Assembly: GCA_029706075.1 (NCBI GenBank)
Contig: JAINUG010000007.1
Location: 8,247,501-8,311,500 of the forward strand
DNA from: Aldrovandia affinis
Taxonomy: Eukaryota; Chordata; Actinopteri; Notacanthiformes; Halosauridae
Direction of reading: 5' to 3'
Length of the DNA: 64,000 nt
The position numbers were made by a program, and so were the translations under genes. Every line of letters begins with the position of its first letter. The stretch's first letter is position 1. Below the pieces are notes generated by a model. It did no database searches and was not told the DNA's origin. It saw only the letters and a program-made list of their open reading frames with translations. This document shows positions 34,217-44,469 of the stretch, piece by piece.

Positions 34217-35034
34217 TATTGTATTGTATTTTTTATTTTACTATTTTTTTTAAATATATATTTTTTTTTCTAAGCTCTTGTTATCGTTTTGGTTGTATGT
34301 TGACACCCTTGCACTAAGGCAAATTCCTTGTACATCGTACTTGGTGAATAAATAATTCTGATTCTGATTCTGATTCTGATTCTGATGTTTGTGGGCTGCT
34401 TTTTTGAGTCCAAACCACAAATGTTCAATTGGATTCAGGTCTGGAGACTGAGATGGCCATGTCAGGATATTGATCTTGTGTTCTGTCAACCATTTCTTAG
34501 TTGCTTTGGACATATGTTTGGGTTCGTTGTCTTGTTGGAAGGTCCATCTGCGGCCAAGGTGTACCTTCCTGGCAGAGAGAACAAGATTTTTGGACAAAAT
34601 ACCTTAGTACATGCTGGAGTTCATGGTTGCATCTATTTTAAAAAGTACCCCAGGGCCAGTGCATGCAAAACAACCCCACAGCATTAAAGATCCACCACCA
34701 TGTTTCACTGTAGGTGTTTTTCAACATTACTTGCATTCTTTGAACGCCAAACATAAAGCTGATGTGCATGTCCAAAAAGCTCGAATTGGCCACAAGACAC
34801 GGTGAATCGTCTTCTAAAGAGGCTTCCTTCTTGCAACTCTGCCATAAGGCCATTGTCATGTAGGCATCGTCGAATGGTAGCTTTAGACACTTTGTAACCC
34901 CAAGACGCCAGGTTGTTTTGGAGATCTTGAACTGTGCCCCTTGGACTTTTTTTTTGCCTCTCGAACCATCTGTCTCACTACACGTGGGGGTAAGATAGAC
35001 TTGTGTCCTCTACCTGGAAGTTTAGCCACTGTTC

Positions 35035-36423
35035 TTGGGGCCCAAAAACCTCAGAAGAGGGTTATCTGATTTATCTGGATGGTTGCTCTGTTGCTGCAAG
35101 TTTGGCGGTAAAAGACCTTGGTGTTACTATAGATCCTGGTCTCTCATTTGATAGTCACATCAAAAACATTTCCAGAGTAGCCTTTTTTCACCTGAGGAAT
35201 ATTGCCAAAATTAGGGGCTTCCTGTCATTAATAGATGCAGAAAAATTGGTACATGCCTTTGTTACATCTAGATTAGATTATTGCAATGCATTACTGTCTG
35301 GCTGTTCCAATGCCTCACTCAGGAGCCTACAACTCGTACAGAATGCTGCTGCAAGGATCCTGACTAGAACAAAGAAATATGAGCACATTAGTCCTGTGTT
35401 AGCGTCACTTCACTGGCTTCCTATAAACTATCGTGTAGACTATAAGGTACTCCTCTTAACTTATAAGGTGTTGCATGGACTTGCACCCTCTTACTTGACG
35501 GATCTACTTCATCCGTACAATCCCCCACGTTCACTTCGCTCACAAGATGCAGGCAACTTGGTAGTCCCTAGAATATAAAAAAATACAGCAGGTGGCAGAG
35601 CTTTCTCCTATAGAGCTCCTTTACTGTGGAACAGTCTACCCATCTCTGTGAAGGAGTCAGACACGGTCTCAATTTTCAAGTCTAGGTTAAAAACACATCT
35701 CTTTAGTCTCTCTTATAGTCATTAGGTGCAGATGTGGAGGGGCGTAGCAATAGAGCCTTCTGGTGCAATGAGCTATCCTTACTGTCACCAATCATAAGTG
35801 ATGATCCGCCCCTATCAGGACTGCTGATGATGTGGTGGGATGGTCTCTGAGTGCCCTCATGGCTGCGTGCTCCCTGTGCCACTCACCTAATTAGTTATGC
35901 TGCCCTAGATTACTTCTGCTGGTGCAAAAGTGTTATCACTACTCTTCCCCTGATCCGGTGTGATATTTATCATAGTCATAATTGCACCTTTCCTCTTTTC
36001 TCCCGGCTTCGTGGCACCTGCCCGGAGCTCACCTGCCCCAGAGTCAACCCCCCACCCCTGCCATGTGTTAGCCGGATGCCGTTGGCCCAGACCCTAGCTG
36101 CTGGTTCCATCCCCGCCCTGCCCTGGTATCTGGAGGGATGAGGTCCACCCCACTCCTACACTTAGAATGCCCTTCCAGTGGTCTGTTAAGCCACATGAGC
36201 CTCAAGGACTATTTGTGTTGTTTTTCCTGTATCCCACAATTTTCCAGGAGTTCATCTCGACCGCCTTTAAGGGGTCAGGGAATAATTTTCCAGTTTCCTA
36301 CATTGGCTCCAATGGTTTTCTGTTTTTTTTATTCCCTCTGGAAAATGCCAATTGTGAAGCGCTGTGTGACAATCTGTTTGTAAATGGCGCTATACAAAAA
36401 TAAAGATTGATTGATTGATTGAT
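35035..36423 (+). mobile_element. L2-type LINE, 5'-truncated
   Basis: Inserted in Tc1-A between the two HTH halves of its transposase. TGTTC occurs at both sides (35030-35034 and 36424-36428). It carries an ORF2 C-terminus and a ~700-bp 3' UTR with AAATAAAGATTG, and ends in (ATTG)n at about 36402-36425, the usual tail of fish L2/Maui elements. Confidence 0.9.
35040..35725 (+). pseudogene. L2 ORF2 C-terminal part
   Basis: Begins within the post-RT region: VKDLGVTIDPGLSFDSHIK, IRGFLSLIDAEKLVHAFVTS, RLDYCNALLSG, LQLVQNAAARILTRTKK, SLHWLPINYRVDYKVLLLTY and LHGLAPSYLTDLL. A TAA at 35576-35578 interrupts it. The same frame then continues FSYRAPLLWNSLP...FKSRLKTHLFSLSYSH to about 35725. The polymerase domain is absent because of 5' truncation. 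Confidence 0.9.
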
Positions 36424-36760
36424 TGTTCCAGTGGCCTTAAACTTCCTAATAAATGACACAACAGTTGAAAGCAGTATCTTCTAACTTTTTATTTTTTTGT
36501 TTCCATCTCCTGGGGCCTAATTTATAAAAAAGTTGCGTGGAAACCATCCTACATTTGATCTAAGATCATTTCTGAAATGTGCGTACGTGTGATTCAGAGA
36601 AAATGAACGTATGCACAAAAAAACCTGCGTACGCCACTCCCCCAGATGTGAAATCTCTAAATCACAAATGATCTTGAAATTGTGCGTAGCTGAATGGTTT
36701 TAGATCTCCGCCTTGTAAACGCCCCCTAATTAATATCATTAGCATATCCTCTACTTGATA

Positions 36761-37108
36761 ATGGTGAGCTGCAAGAAAAATAATTTTAGCGAGGCCGAAA
36801 TAGAGGTCCTGTTGGCGGAGGTGCAGATGCGTGCAGGGACGCTGTTTGGGAGCCTTTCCAGTGGCTTTACCAGTAAAACCAAGTACATGGCTTGGCAGTC
36901 TGTAGCCCAGGCTGTGAACAAGGTTGGGGGGGGGCAGCAAAGGTCCCTGAAGGACGTAAAGAAAAAGTGGTCTGATTTAAAACTGAGGTCAAAATCTCTA
37001 ATAACTTGTTCCCTTCTTATTGCGCGGTTGGCGATATACTGTATTAGAGAAGTGACAATGCTGCCATTCTTCCTCTTGCAAACCACTGCATTATTGGACA
37101 TTTTATAG
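36761..37108 (+). CDS. Harbinger Myb/SANT-like DNA-binding protein, fragment
   Basis: PIF/Harbinger elements encode, besides the nuclease, a Myb-like protein that binds the element ends and helps import the nuclease. From ATG 36761 the frame reads MVSCKKNNFSEAEIEVLLAE ... LFGSLSSGFTSKTKYMAWQS ... VKKKWSDLKLRSK. These are the three helices of the Myb/SANT-like domain with its spaced Trp residues. After about 37000 the reading becomes hydrophobic and unlike the family, so the exon probably ended earlier or the gene is truncated. Confidence 0.75.
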   Translation: MVSCKKNNFSEAEIEVLLAEVQMRAGTLFGSLSSGFTSKTKYMAWQSVAQAVNKVGGGQQRSLKDVKKKWSDLKLRSKSLITCSLLIARLAIYCIREVTMLPFFLLQTTALLDIL

Positions 37109-37350
37109 CCTATAGATTGACCGATATGTTTTACACGTGTGGAACAATAATATGTATATTAAATACATTTCCTTCAAGGATGTGTCAATTATGCTAATAT
37201 GGGTAGTTTTGGAAAACCAATGTGTGTTTTTGTTTTGTTTTCCACAAGTAGCCTAGCTTATGTTGTTTTAATTTATTAATAACTTTATTATGCAAACCAT
37301 TACATATAGCCTAAGCAATGTGTTCAATCTGGTAATACAACTACAACAGC

Positions 37351-37411
37351 ATCTACTACTACTACTACTACTACTAGTACTACTACTACTAATAATAATA
37401 ATAATAATAAT
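37351..37411 (+). repeat. (CTA)n/(TAA)n microsatellite
   Basis: A run of ACT/CTA triplets passing into AAT/TAA triplets inside Harbinger B, directly left of the inserted LINE end. Confidence 0.9.
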
Positions 37412-37460
37412 GAAGAAACAATTAGGCAGCAGACGACATGTTGGCGCTCTTAGATTTCCA

Positions 37461-37925
37461 AATACATTTTACATTACATTTACATTTCAAGCATTTAGCA
37501 GACGCTCTTATCCAGAGTGACTTACAAGATGTGCATAAATACATGGTAGGAATAATCATAGTTTGCGCAAGAGATCAGTGGAGTACATACAGCGATAGAC
37601 ATCATTGCAGGCAGCTGCCGTCCATACCTGTAACACTGGGAAGAAAAGATTAGTACTTTTTTTTTTTTTAATGGAGTAAGCAGGGGTATATAGTGTTGAG
37701 CAAGCAGGCAGTGGTGATGACAATTAGCTAGATGTACAGAATGGTAGTGGAATGTGAACAGGTGGGTTTTGAGTCTCTTGCGGAAGATCGCAAGTGATTC
37801 CGCGGTCCTGACCGATTGCGGAAGGTCGTTCCACCAGCGAGGGGTCAGGACAGAGAAGAGACGAGACCGCGAATACCTGGAGTACTCCAACATTGCCACA
37901 AAGAAACGTGCGTACGCCAAGTTGG
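37461..37925 (-). mobile_element. LINE 3' end inserted in Harbinger B
   Basis: Minus-strand reading gives SRLFSVLTPRWWNDLPQSVR and TAESLAIFRKRLKTHLF, the C-terminus of a CR1/L2-lineage ORF2. A ~300-bp 3' UTR follows, ending GACTTACAAGATG complement ... GTCTGCTAAATGC and ATGTAAATG repeats at about 37461-37495. It is the same family as 52880-53358. The tail equals the fragments at 33684 and 53471. Confidence 0.88.
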
Positions 37926-38468
37926 AACCTGATGTGGAGCTAAGTACTTTTCCACGTCAAAGACCGTTTTTAGAAATCTTAACTTTGGTGTGGATTTGAG
38001 CGTACGCACATTCTAAGATCAAATCTGTGCATAAGCATGTTTTATAAATGAGGGCCTTGATCTGTAGAGGTCAATAAACTTTTGTCTGATGCTTTCAGGG
38101 AGTTCTTTGCCTTTCACCATGATGATGGCTAACCACAGTATTTCAAACTTGTGTTTCCTCCTTTTTATACCCTCGGGAAACAGGAAACCATTGTAGGCCA
38201 CTGTAAAGTTCCATAACCTTCCAATGAACTTCAAATAAGTTCTATATTTATGAAGATTTGTCTTTGTTGGATTGAATTTAAAAGAATAGTTAGGGGTATG
38301 AATAATTGTAATCCAGATGTTTTCTGGAAAAATATTATTAATAAAACAAAATATGTTTTTCTGAACAATTGTGTTTTTGAGCATAAAATATTACTTACAT
38401 AGTTTATTTTACACAATCTCTTTTGTTCATCTTTATCAAGGGTATGAATAAAAATGGTGCCTACTGTA

Positions 38469-38729
38469 TGTCCTAAGCATTTCTAGGCTATTGACACTGC
38501 ATTATCTAGGTAATGGCAAGACCTCTCTACTGCATTGGCAGGGTGTTTTCAATACCTTGCTAATGTACTGTGAGGATGTTGTTAACACCTTGTCAATACA
38601 ATGAAATCTACAATGAAACCTTTTCAATACATTGTATTACTAAACTTTTTCAATACATTGGCAGGGTATTACTAACACCAATTAATTGCCAATGTGTTAT
38701 ATTTTAATGTGTTGCTAATAGAATACATC

Positions 38730-38764
<35 letters not shown>
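38469..38764. repeat. short degenerate repeats and (AT)n
   Basis: Several imperfect copies of TCAATACATTG / AACACCTTG-type words (38520-38720), then (TA)n at 38732-38764, which forms the insertion site of Tc1-B. No gene. Confidence 0.6.
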
Positions 38765-38765
<1 letters not shown>

Positions 38766-39299
38766 TACCGGTCAAAAGTTTTAGAACACCCCCATTTTCC
38801 AGTTTTTACTGAAATTTAACCCCCTGAGGTCCGTGCTTAGCTCAGAGAAGGTTTGTGATTTTGGCGTGGTCTGATATTTATCTCAATTTCATCAACTTAA
38901 CACACACTTACTCCAAAGTGTTTGATATTTTTATTTGAAGGACAATCACAGCTACATGTATATGCCATCAATAGTTTGGTCAGTATCATATGCAGCTTGT
39001 AAATAGATCTACAAACACACAAGTTATAAAGAGTAAATTTTTCTGCCGTCACAAAAGTTGTGAAAGCACACACTAAACTGTAGTGACGAATTGTTTTGCC
39101 AATGTGCGTTTGTTCATCAAGGTCTTGGTTATGTAAGGGTGTGAAAATAGTTTAGTACATATGAGATCTAAAGAGCTAAAAACCTGTTTTTATCAGAACT
39201 GGTCACATTTATTTCAGGCTGTGGGAGGGCTATATGCTAATTTACTGAATATTCATGATCCACACCTGAAAGATCTGTCAGATGGGCCATCTCTCTCTC

Positions 39300-39462
39300 A
39301 AAGGCTATCAGACAAAGACATCTTGCAGAGTACACATTTCTTGCGACCAACAGAAGCCAGTTTGCCAACATCCAGAGTCTGTTTGGCAGTGGGCACAGGC
39401 ACATGATCAAAAGTAGCCCGTTTTCTGGGTTTAAGATATTTATCTTTAAACATCTGTAGGAA
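39300..39462 (-). pseudogene. possible piggyBac transposase C-terminal exon
   Basis: Minus-strand reading after a splice-acceptor-like TTTTCCTACAG gives MFKDKYLKPRKRATFDHVPV and LASVGRKKCVLCKMSLSDSL. PiggyBac transposases end in a basic linker and a Cys-rich domain; the RKR and KCxxC elements fit loosely. Only one CxxC is seen, so the domain would be incomplete. This is inferred from location inside copy B. Confidence 0.35.
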
Positions 39463-39464
39463 AA

Positions 39465-39775
39465 CGAAAGCAAAATCCGTGTCTGCGAAGACACGGAAAG
39501 ACAAAGCAAAACAAAACAAAATAACCAATGATCAGGAACAAACAAAACGTATCCAAAATCTCGGAATAAACTAAACGCTGGGAATCTAAACAACAATAAG
39601 CACACAAACAAACAAGTTCTCGAGAGGCAAGAAACATTAATCACAATAAGTATTATCAAGCTAAGCTAGATAATGTCCAAGCGCCGAAACAGAATTCCAG
39701 CTGGTTAAATATCCTCCCGTTAATTATTTGCAGCAGTCCGCAATGATTCTGATTGTTTCCGTATAGCGTCACAAG
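39465..39775 (-). mobile_element. LTR-like fragment inside piggyBac copy B
   Basis: On the minus strand, AGCGTTTAGTTTATTCCGAG ... GGATACGTTTTG resembles the T-rich half of the solo LTR at 7748-8234 (GTGTTTAGTTTATTCTG ... GAATACGTTTTG). Copy A lacks this segment between matching piggyBac blocks, so it was inserted into copy B. Boundaries are approximate. Confidence 0.5.
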
Positions 39776-40374
39776 ACGCGGAATTCATATATTTTCACGA
39801 GTATTTGAAAACATGGTAAATAAAATAAATATCAGCATACACCGTCTGTTGCTGGCAGATCGCAACCGTAAACACAGACAAGATGCGATATAATGTCGGG
39901 ACATTGTTTACGCTGCGATTTCACACATGGCCTCATGCCCCTCCCCGAGACTAGCACCTAGATACCATGTCAATAGAAGGGGGATGGTACTAACAGGTAA
40001 AAAAGAGAGGAAAAGGCAAGGTTTACTTTTGGTCTAATTAACCTAATTTAAAAAATCTCATATTATTTGCCAGTGCTCAAATCTGAAAGTCACGATTCTA
40101 AGGTTTCTGTCAATGTTTTTGCCGCGTGTGTATGATAAAATCTTGTGACGTTAGAAATAGTAATATACTTTTATTGCTGCTGGGATCGTCGGCGATCCCG
40201 TCGACCTCAGGGGGTTAAGCAGTTCGAGTCCAGTTAATAACCTGAAATGGTACAAAGGTAAGCGGTAAACTGCTTTAAAAAAGTTTTAAAAAAGTTTAGG
40301 TTACCAAAAACTGAAAAATAATGTGAATTTCAGAGTTATAAAAAAAGTAATGGGTTAACGTGGGTTAACAGTCG

Positions 40375-40875
40375 CTCTGTGCAAGTCGCCGACTCTGGAT
40401 CCAGCAAAAGAGCTCCAGACCATCACACTTCCTCCTTCATGTTTGACAGTTGGTGTCACGCACTGAGGAACCATCCTTTCGCCTTCTCGGCAGCCTACAA
40501 AAACCTTTCAAAATTTCAAGATTTCAATTTCATTTTTGATTCATCTTGATAAGATTCATATTTTGATAAGACCTTCTTCCAGTCTTCAGTAGTCCACTGA
40601 CAGTGCTGCATGGCCCAGGAAAGCCTCTTTTTCTTATTTTGCCATCTTAGCAATGGCTTTCTTACTGCCACTCGACCTGTCAAACCTGCAGCTCGTGGTC
40701 TTCTCTTCACAGTTGAAACTAAGACTTCCTTACTTAGACCAGTGTTAAGCTGTGCTTGAAGTTGTTGTCCTGTGAGCCGCCTATCATGCAAGCTGTTGAC
40801 TCTCAGAAACTTATCTTCTGATTTTGTTCTGGCTTTGAGTCTGCTCTTCCTGCCAGAGTTTCCTCCAATTTCCAA
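40375..40875 (-). pseudogene. Tc1-B transposase fragment
   Basis: Minus-strand reading: DKFLRVNSLHDRRLTGQQLQ, LSKEVLVSTVKRRPRAAGLT (second HTH), GRVAVRKPLL, WTTEDWKKVL, then in shifted frame VPQCVTPTVKHEGGSVMVWS and FAGSRVGDL. The region of the first catalytic Asp (normally W-S-D-E-S) is replaced by a degenerate KYESYQDES. The second Asp and Glu are deleted, together with the N-terminus. Confidence 0.85.
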
Positions 40876-41062
40876 GTGCCTTTTGATGGTGTAGGAAACT
40901 GCTCACTGCCAAAAAATGTACATTATTTTTCTGTTTTTGGTAACCTAAACTTGTTTTTTTTAACCTCTGGCAGTTTACTGCTTACCTTTGTACCATTTCA
41001 GGTTATTCACTGGACTTGAACTGCTTACATTTCAGTAAAAACTGGAAAATGGTTTTTGGTCT

Positions 41063-41197
41063 GAACAATAACTGAATCTCTTGACCATATCTGCATGCTT
41101 TTATGCAGTGAGTTGCTGCCACATGATTAGCTGATTAGATAATTGCATTAATGAGCAGGTGTACAGGTGTACCAAATAAAGTGGCCACTGAGTGTAT
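41063..41197 (+). mobile_element. right end of another Tc1/mariner-type element
   Basis: Contains CTTGACCATATCTGCATGCT, GAGTTGCTGCCACATGATTA and AAAGTGGCCACTGAGTGTAT, a terminal sequence widespread in fish and usually ending AATAAAGTGGCC...GAGTGTA. Only the terminus is present. It abuts the truncated end of Tc1-B. Confidence 0.65.
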
Positions 41198-41590
41198 ATT
41201 GTGGAAGACGGCCGGGAGAGGTGCGGGGTATGGTAATTGAAGGGAAATACCTGACAGCATGCTGGCTCCAACCCCAAGCCTTATATGGACTTCTTGCTGC
41301 TACAAGAAGCACCTGTGAATCCTTAGCTACTGAGAGCTCGGGGTTAAAAGAGTCGGGGACTCCAAACGCATGTGGTGTTGAAGAGTACAGTTTGAGAAAG
41401 CTATTGCATTTTGATTTACCATTGTGACCTGGACTGCCTGACTAACCTGCTTACCTGTACCGAACGAGGATTATGAGAAAGGATTGTGGATTTAGATTAG
41501 TTGCCCAAGTTTTTTCCTTTTTCCCTGTCTCCCTTTATTGTGAGTCTTCCCAATAAATTCCTGTGTCTTCTATTTGAACTTCTTGTATGT
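41198..41590 (+). mobile_element. LTR related to the Gmr1-type element, opposite orientation
   Basis: Begins TGTGGAAGACGG. GAAGGGAAATACCTGACAGCATGCTGGCTCC (41238-41268) matches the first part of the LTR at 45688-46309 read on the minus strand. It ends with an A/T-rich AATAAA (41552) region resembling 46930-46990. It directly abuts a fragment of the Gmr1-type LTR pointing the other way. Confidence 0.55.
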
Positions 41591-41723
41591 GTCCTTTGTC
41601 GTCATCGTCGTCCAATCCGTTGTCGTTTATCCAAAAAAAGAATCCGTCCGTTTGCCACAAAATAATAATCCCAAACAAAAACCAGCAGGTCACTCTTGCG
41701 TTACTCTCATGATTCTTTGACAT

Positions 41724-42640
41724 CTAAACCAGCAGGGCATGATCTGTTACTAACATGAATTTCCATCCTAATAGATAATATCTTAGTGTCTCCAGTGCCC
41801 ATTTGATCGCGAGACACTCTTTTTCCACCGTAGAGTACCTCGTCTCTCTCGGCAGCAGTTTACGGCTTATGTACATCACAGGGTGTTCTTCACCCCCCTG
41901 TACTTGAGACAGGACCACCCCAATTCCGGTCTCAGAGGCATCCGTCTGGACCAGCAGGGGCTTTTGGAAGTTCGGAGTGACCAGCACCGGTCCGGAACAG
42001 AGCGCCGCCTTGAGGTTCTGGAATGCGGCCTCCTCGGTATCGGTCCACTCCACCCGTTGTGGCAACTTTTTTCGGGTCAGGTCGGTCAACGGGCTAGCCA
42101 GGGATGCAAAGTGGGGGATTAATCGTCGGTAATAACTGGCCAGCCCGATGAATGTACGCACCTGTTTCTGTGTCGTGGGGCGGGGCCAGTTCTGGATCGA
42201 CTCGATCTTGGCCGCTTGGGGCTTGACCAACCCTCGGGTAATGGTGTAGCCCAGGTACTCGGCCTCCGGTAGCCCAAGGTGGCACTTCCGGGGGTTTGCT
42301 GTCAGCAAACCCTCTTAGTGCGTGCAGCACCTCCTGTATTTGCCTGAGATGGGTTCCCCAGTCTTCTCCATGGATGATGATGTCGTCCAGGTATGCGGCG
42401 GCATACTGTCGATGGGGACGCAGTATCAGATCCACCATCCGCTGGAACGTGGTAGGGGCCCCGTGCAACCCGAATGGCAGTTTCTGGTACTGGTAGCAAA
42501 CGCCATCTTCTCCCTGGACTCCCTTGTCAGGGGCACCTGCCAGTACCCCTTCGTCAGGTCCAGCGTGCTGATGTATCTTGCCGTCCCAAGCCGCTCGATC
42601 AGCTCATCCACCCTAGGCATGGGTTACGCATCAAATTTTG
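41724..42640 (-). pseudogene. Gmr1-type reverse transcriptase and truncated RNase H
   Basis: RT from about 42620: RVDELIERLGTARYISTLDL, LTKGYWQVPL, then in another frame FGLHGAPTTFQRMVD, and the catalytic YAAAYLDDIIIHG. After a further shift come KCHLGLPEAEYLGYTI and FIGLASYYRRLIPHFASLAS, the connection region. RNase H: LLVQTDASETGIGVVLSQ with its first Asp, STVEKECLAIKWALETLRYY with the Glu, and LVTDHALL with the next Asp. It stops at 41724, where the C-terminal third of RNase H should be. At least two frameshifts. It lies downstream of integrase. Confidence 0.88.
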
Positions 42641-42812
42641 AAACCTCATTCAGTTTCCTAAAATCATTGCAGAACCTGATTGTTCCATCAGGCTTGGGGA
42701 CCAGGACTATGGGGCTGCACCTCTCACTACGGGACTCCTCTATGACGTCTGTCTCTCCCGGGTCCACCGAGAAGACATCTCTATGGCGGCCCACCAGCTC
42801 CTGTAGCTCCTG

Positions 42813-44060
42813 TCATTGGGCCGTGCTCAGTTGTTCCCCTAGCGGAACCTCATCTGCCTGGCTGGCTGTAAAACACGGCTGTGGTCCGCCCTCTGGGACC
42901 TGGTCACTGACATGCCACTGTTTTAACAGGTTAATATGGTACAGCTGCGTTTTCCTTCGACGGTCGGGTTGACTTACCCTATAATTAACCTCGCCCACTT
43001 TCTCTAGGACCTCGTACGGTCCTTTCCAATGGGTGAGGAACTTGCACTTGGATGTGGGGACCAGCACCAGTACCTGATCCCCGGGCTGTAGATGCGCTGC
43101 TGCGCCTCCTGTGCCTCCTGCATATGTTCACGGACGATGGACCACAGGGTGGCCATCCGCTCTCTCATCTCGGTCACGTGCTCCACTACAGTTCAGTGGG
43201 GGTACGGCTGGGCCTCCCAGTTTTCTTTAGCCAGGTCCAGCACGCCCCGGGGCCGTCGGCCATATAGCATCTCGAAGGGGGAGAAGCCCGTTGAAGCCTG
43301 TGGTACCTCTCTGACCAACTACATCAGAAAGGGGAGGAGCTGGTCCCAATTTCGTCCATCCGCCTCCATCACCTTCCGCAACATACTCTTCAGGGTTCGG
43401 TTGAACCTTTCAACAAGACCATCAGTCTGGGGGTGGTACACAGACGTACGTATTTGTCTGATTTCTAGTAATTGGCATAAATCACGCATTACCTTGCTCA
43501 TAAAGGGGGTTCCCTGGTCCGTCAGGATCTCATCCGGTATGCTGACCCGGTTCTCATGCGATGCCCTTGGTGGCCATCGTGCGCAGGGGAATGGCTTCTG
43601 GGGGTACCGGGTGGCATAGTCCAAGATGACCAAGATGTATTGGAACCCCTTGCTGCTTTTTGGGAGGGGCCCGACGAGATCTAACGCGATCCGGCTAAAA
43701 GGAACAGAGATTATTGGCAAAGGGATTAAAGGGCTCTTGTACTTGGGCTTGGGCGCCACCCTCTGGCACTCCTGGCACTCTCAGCAGAATTTCTCCACCG
43801 CACGTTTTATCCCTGGCCAATAGAAGCGTGCCTTGATCCGTTCGGAGGTCTTCTCGACCCCCAAGTGCGCCCCCAGCATGTGCGCATGCGCCAACTGTAA
43901 AACAGTGTTCACCATGGAGTGTGGCACTAACAGCTGCTCTATCTCATGCCCTTCACTCATGACTACCTGGTATAGGAGTCGCTTTTTAATGGCAAAATGA
44001 GGATACGTTTTGTTGCTTACCCCCTCCATGAGAGTCCCGTTGACCACCGTGATGTGTTGG
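42813..44060 (-). pseudogene. Gmr1-type integrase
   Basis: Zinc-binding region about 43940-43760: VLQLAHAHMLGAHLGVEKTS and ARFYWPGIKRAVEKFC, then a TGA at about 43780 before the second Cys pair. Core 43759-43319: SRIALDLVGPLPKSSKG with the first Asp, DEILTDQGTPFMS with the second Asp, and YHPQTDGLVERFNRTLKSML with the Glu. There is a frame change around 43600, and another between 43319 and 43186. C-terminal module 43067-42813: KCKFLTHWKGPYEVLEKVG (a GPY/F-like motif) and QLYHINLLKQW. No chromodomain is seen. The integrase lies between protease and RT. Confidence 0.88.
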
Positions 44061-44469
44061 AAGGCATGTCTTAGATTCTGGTCCTCCAGTTGGGCCGCCC
44101 AGAACTGACCAGTCAAGGGCAGGGACTCTGGCGTCTCCTCGTGGCCAATCGGGAACAATTCCTCCCATGTCGGCTCTTCCTCAACTGGGGTTGCCTCGGC
44201 AGCGCCGGCCTCTGACGGCCCCTCTGCTGACGGCTGCGGGTCTGCTCCCTGAAGTCCGCACAGTCTGGCGGCCTCGACCGCCTCGGATTTGGACCCCACC
44301 TCCGATGAGTGTGGCAGATCCGCCCCCTGATTTTCGCCCCGTGGGGGGCCTTGGGTTGCCCTTGCCACTTCCCCTTTTCGGCCACCTCTCATCTTTCTTT
44401 GCCTTCCCTCTAACCCCCACATCCCTGTCCAGAGCTGGGGAAATATTGGGCAATCCCGTCCCAGGAGCA

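Larger units (their letters stand above)
31580..34386 (+). mobile_element. Rex1-type LINE, 5'-truncated
   Basis: Inserted in Tc1-A. It encodes the region upstream of RT and a nearly complete RT. It ends in AATAAATAATTCTGATTCTG with a (GATTCT)n tail to 34386, as in fish Rex1 elements. Its 3' UTR received a V-SINE (33868-34216) and a LINE-tail fragment (33684-33747). The endonuclease is missing. Confidence 0.82.
36513..38056 (+). mobile_element. PIF/Harbinger element B
   Basis: The ends are GGGCCTAATTTATAAAA and (complement) GGCCCTCATTTATAAAA, and the shared subterminal block GTGCGTACG occurs near both. It is flanked by CTG (36510-36512) and TTG (38057-38059), a 3-bp site with one change. It interrupts the Tc1-A HTH. 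It holds a Myb/SANT-like ORF and a LINE 3' end inserted in the opposite orientation. No nuclease gene remains. Confidence 0.82.
31430..38120 (-). pseudogene. Tc1-A transposase, split by three insertions
   Basis: Read right to left. MVKGKELPESIRQKFIDLYRS begins at 38120 and runs to the Harbinger boundary. STVVSFIRKFKATGT, the end of the first HTH, is at about 36512-36429. TVAKLPGRGHKSI...VVRQMVRE resumes left of the L2 at 35029. The catalytic region RWTFQQDNEPKHMSK ... WPSQSPDLNPIEHLWFGLK lies at about 34550-34395. The C-terminus STGLADQPKNLKELEEFC follows beyond the Rex1 at about 31580-31500. The DNxPKH and SPDLNPIEHLW signatures place it in Tc1 (DDE). Besides the insertions it has internal stops. 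Confidence 0.88.
31237..38466 (-). mobile_element. Tc1 element A, expanded to 7.2 kb by nested insertions
   Basis: TA dinucleotides lie at 31235-31236 and 38467-38468. The ends are CAGTAGGTAC and (complement) CAGTAGGCACC. Long inverted repeats of ~200 bp share TTTTTATTCATACCCTTGA and AAGATGAACAAAAGAGA; the left one has a ~17-bp insertion. Removing the insertions (Rex1 31580-34386, L2 35035-36423, Harbinger B 36513-38056) leaves about 1.5 kb, normal for Tc1, with a collinear minus-strand transposase. Confidence 0.9.
38820..40214 (-). mobile_element. piggyBac element, copy B, both ends present
   Basis: Exactly flanked by TTAA at 38816-38819 and 40215-40218. The ends are CCCCCTGAGGTC and, in complement, CCCCCTGAGGTC, a 12-bp perfect TIR. 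It has the same GGATCGTCGGCGATCC subterminal palindrome as copy A. Length is 1395 bp. The empty site GAAATTTAAGCAGTTC is confirmed by the other Tc1-B terminal repeat, which lacks the element. It contains an LTR-like fragment and a possible transposase C-terminal exon on the minus strand. Confidence 0.92.
38765..41062 (-). mobile_element. Tc1 element B, interrupted by piggyBac copy B
   Basis: Starts CTACCGGTCAAAAGTTTTAG after TA, the common fish Tc1 terminus. The left inverted repeat is 38765-38819 joined to 40219-40310. The right one is about 40920-41055 and shares ACCATTTCAGGTTATT and TTTCCAGTTTTTACTG in complement. The last ~25 bp of the right terminus are missing. It encodes a minus-strand transposase fragment. 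Confidence 0.87.

Noticed and set aside
39237..39659. 140-codon minus-strand frame as a host gene
   Set aside because: Lies wholly within piggyBac copy B and partly in an LTR-like fragment; hydrophobic part is T-rich LTR sequence.
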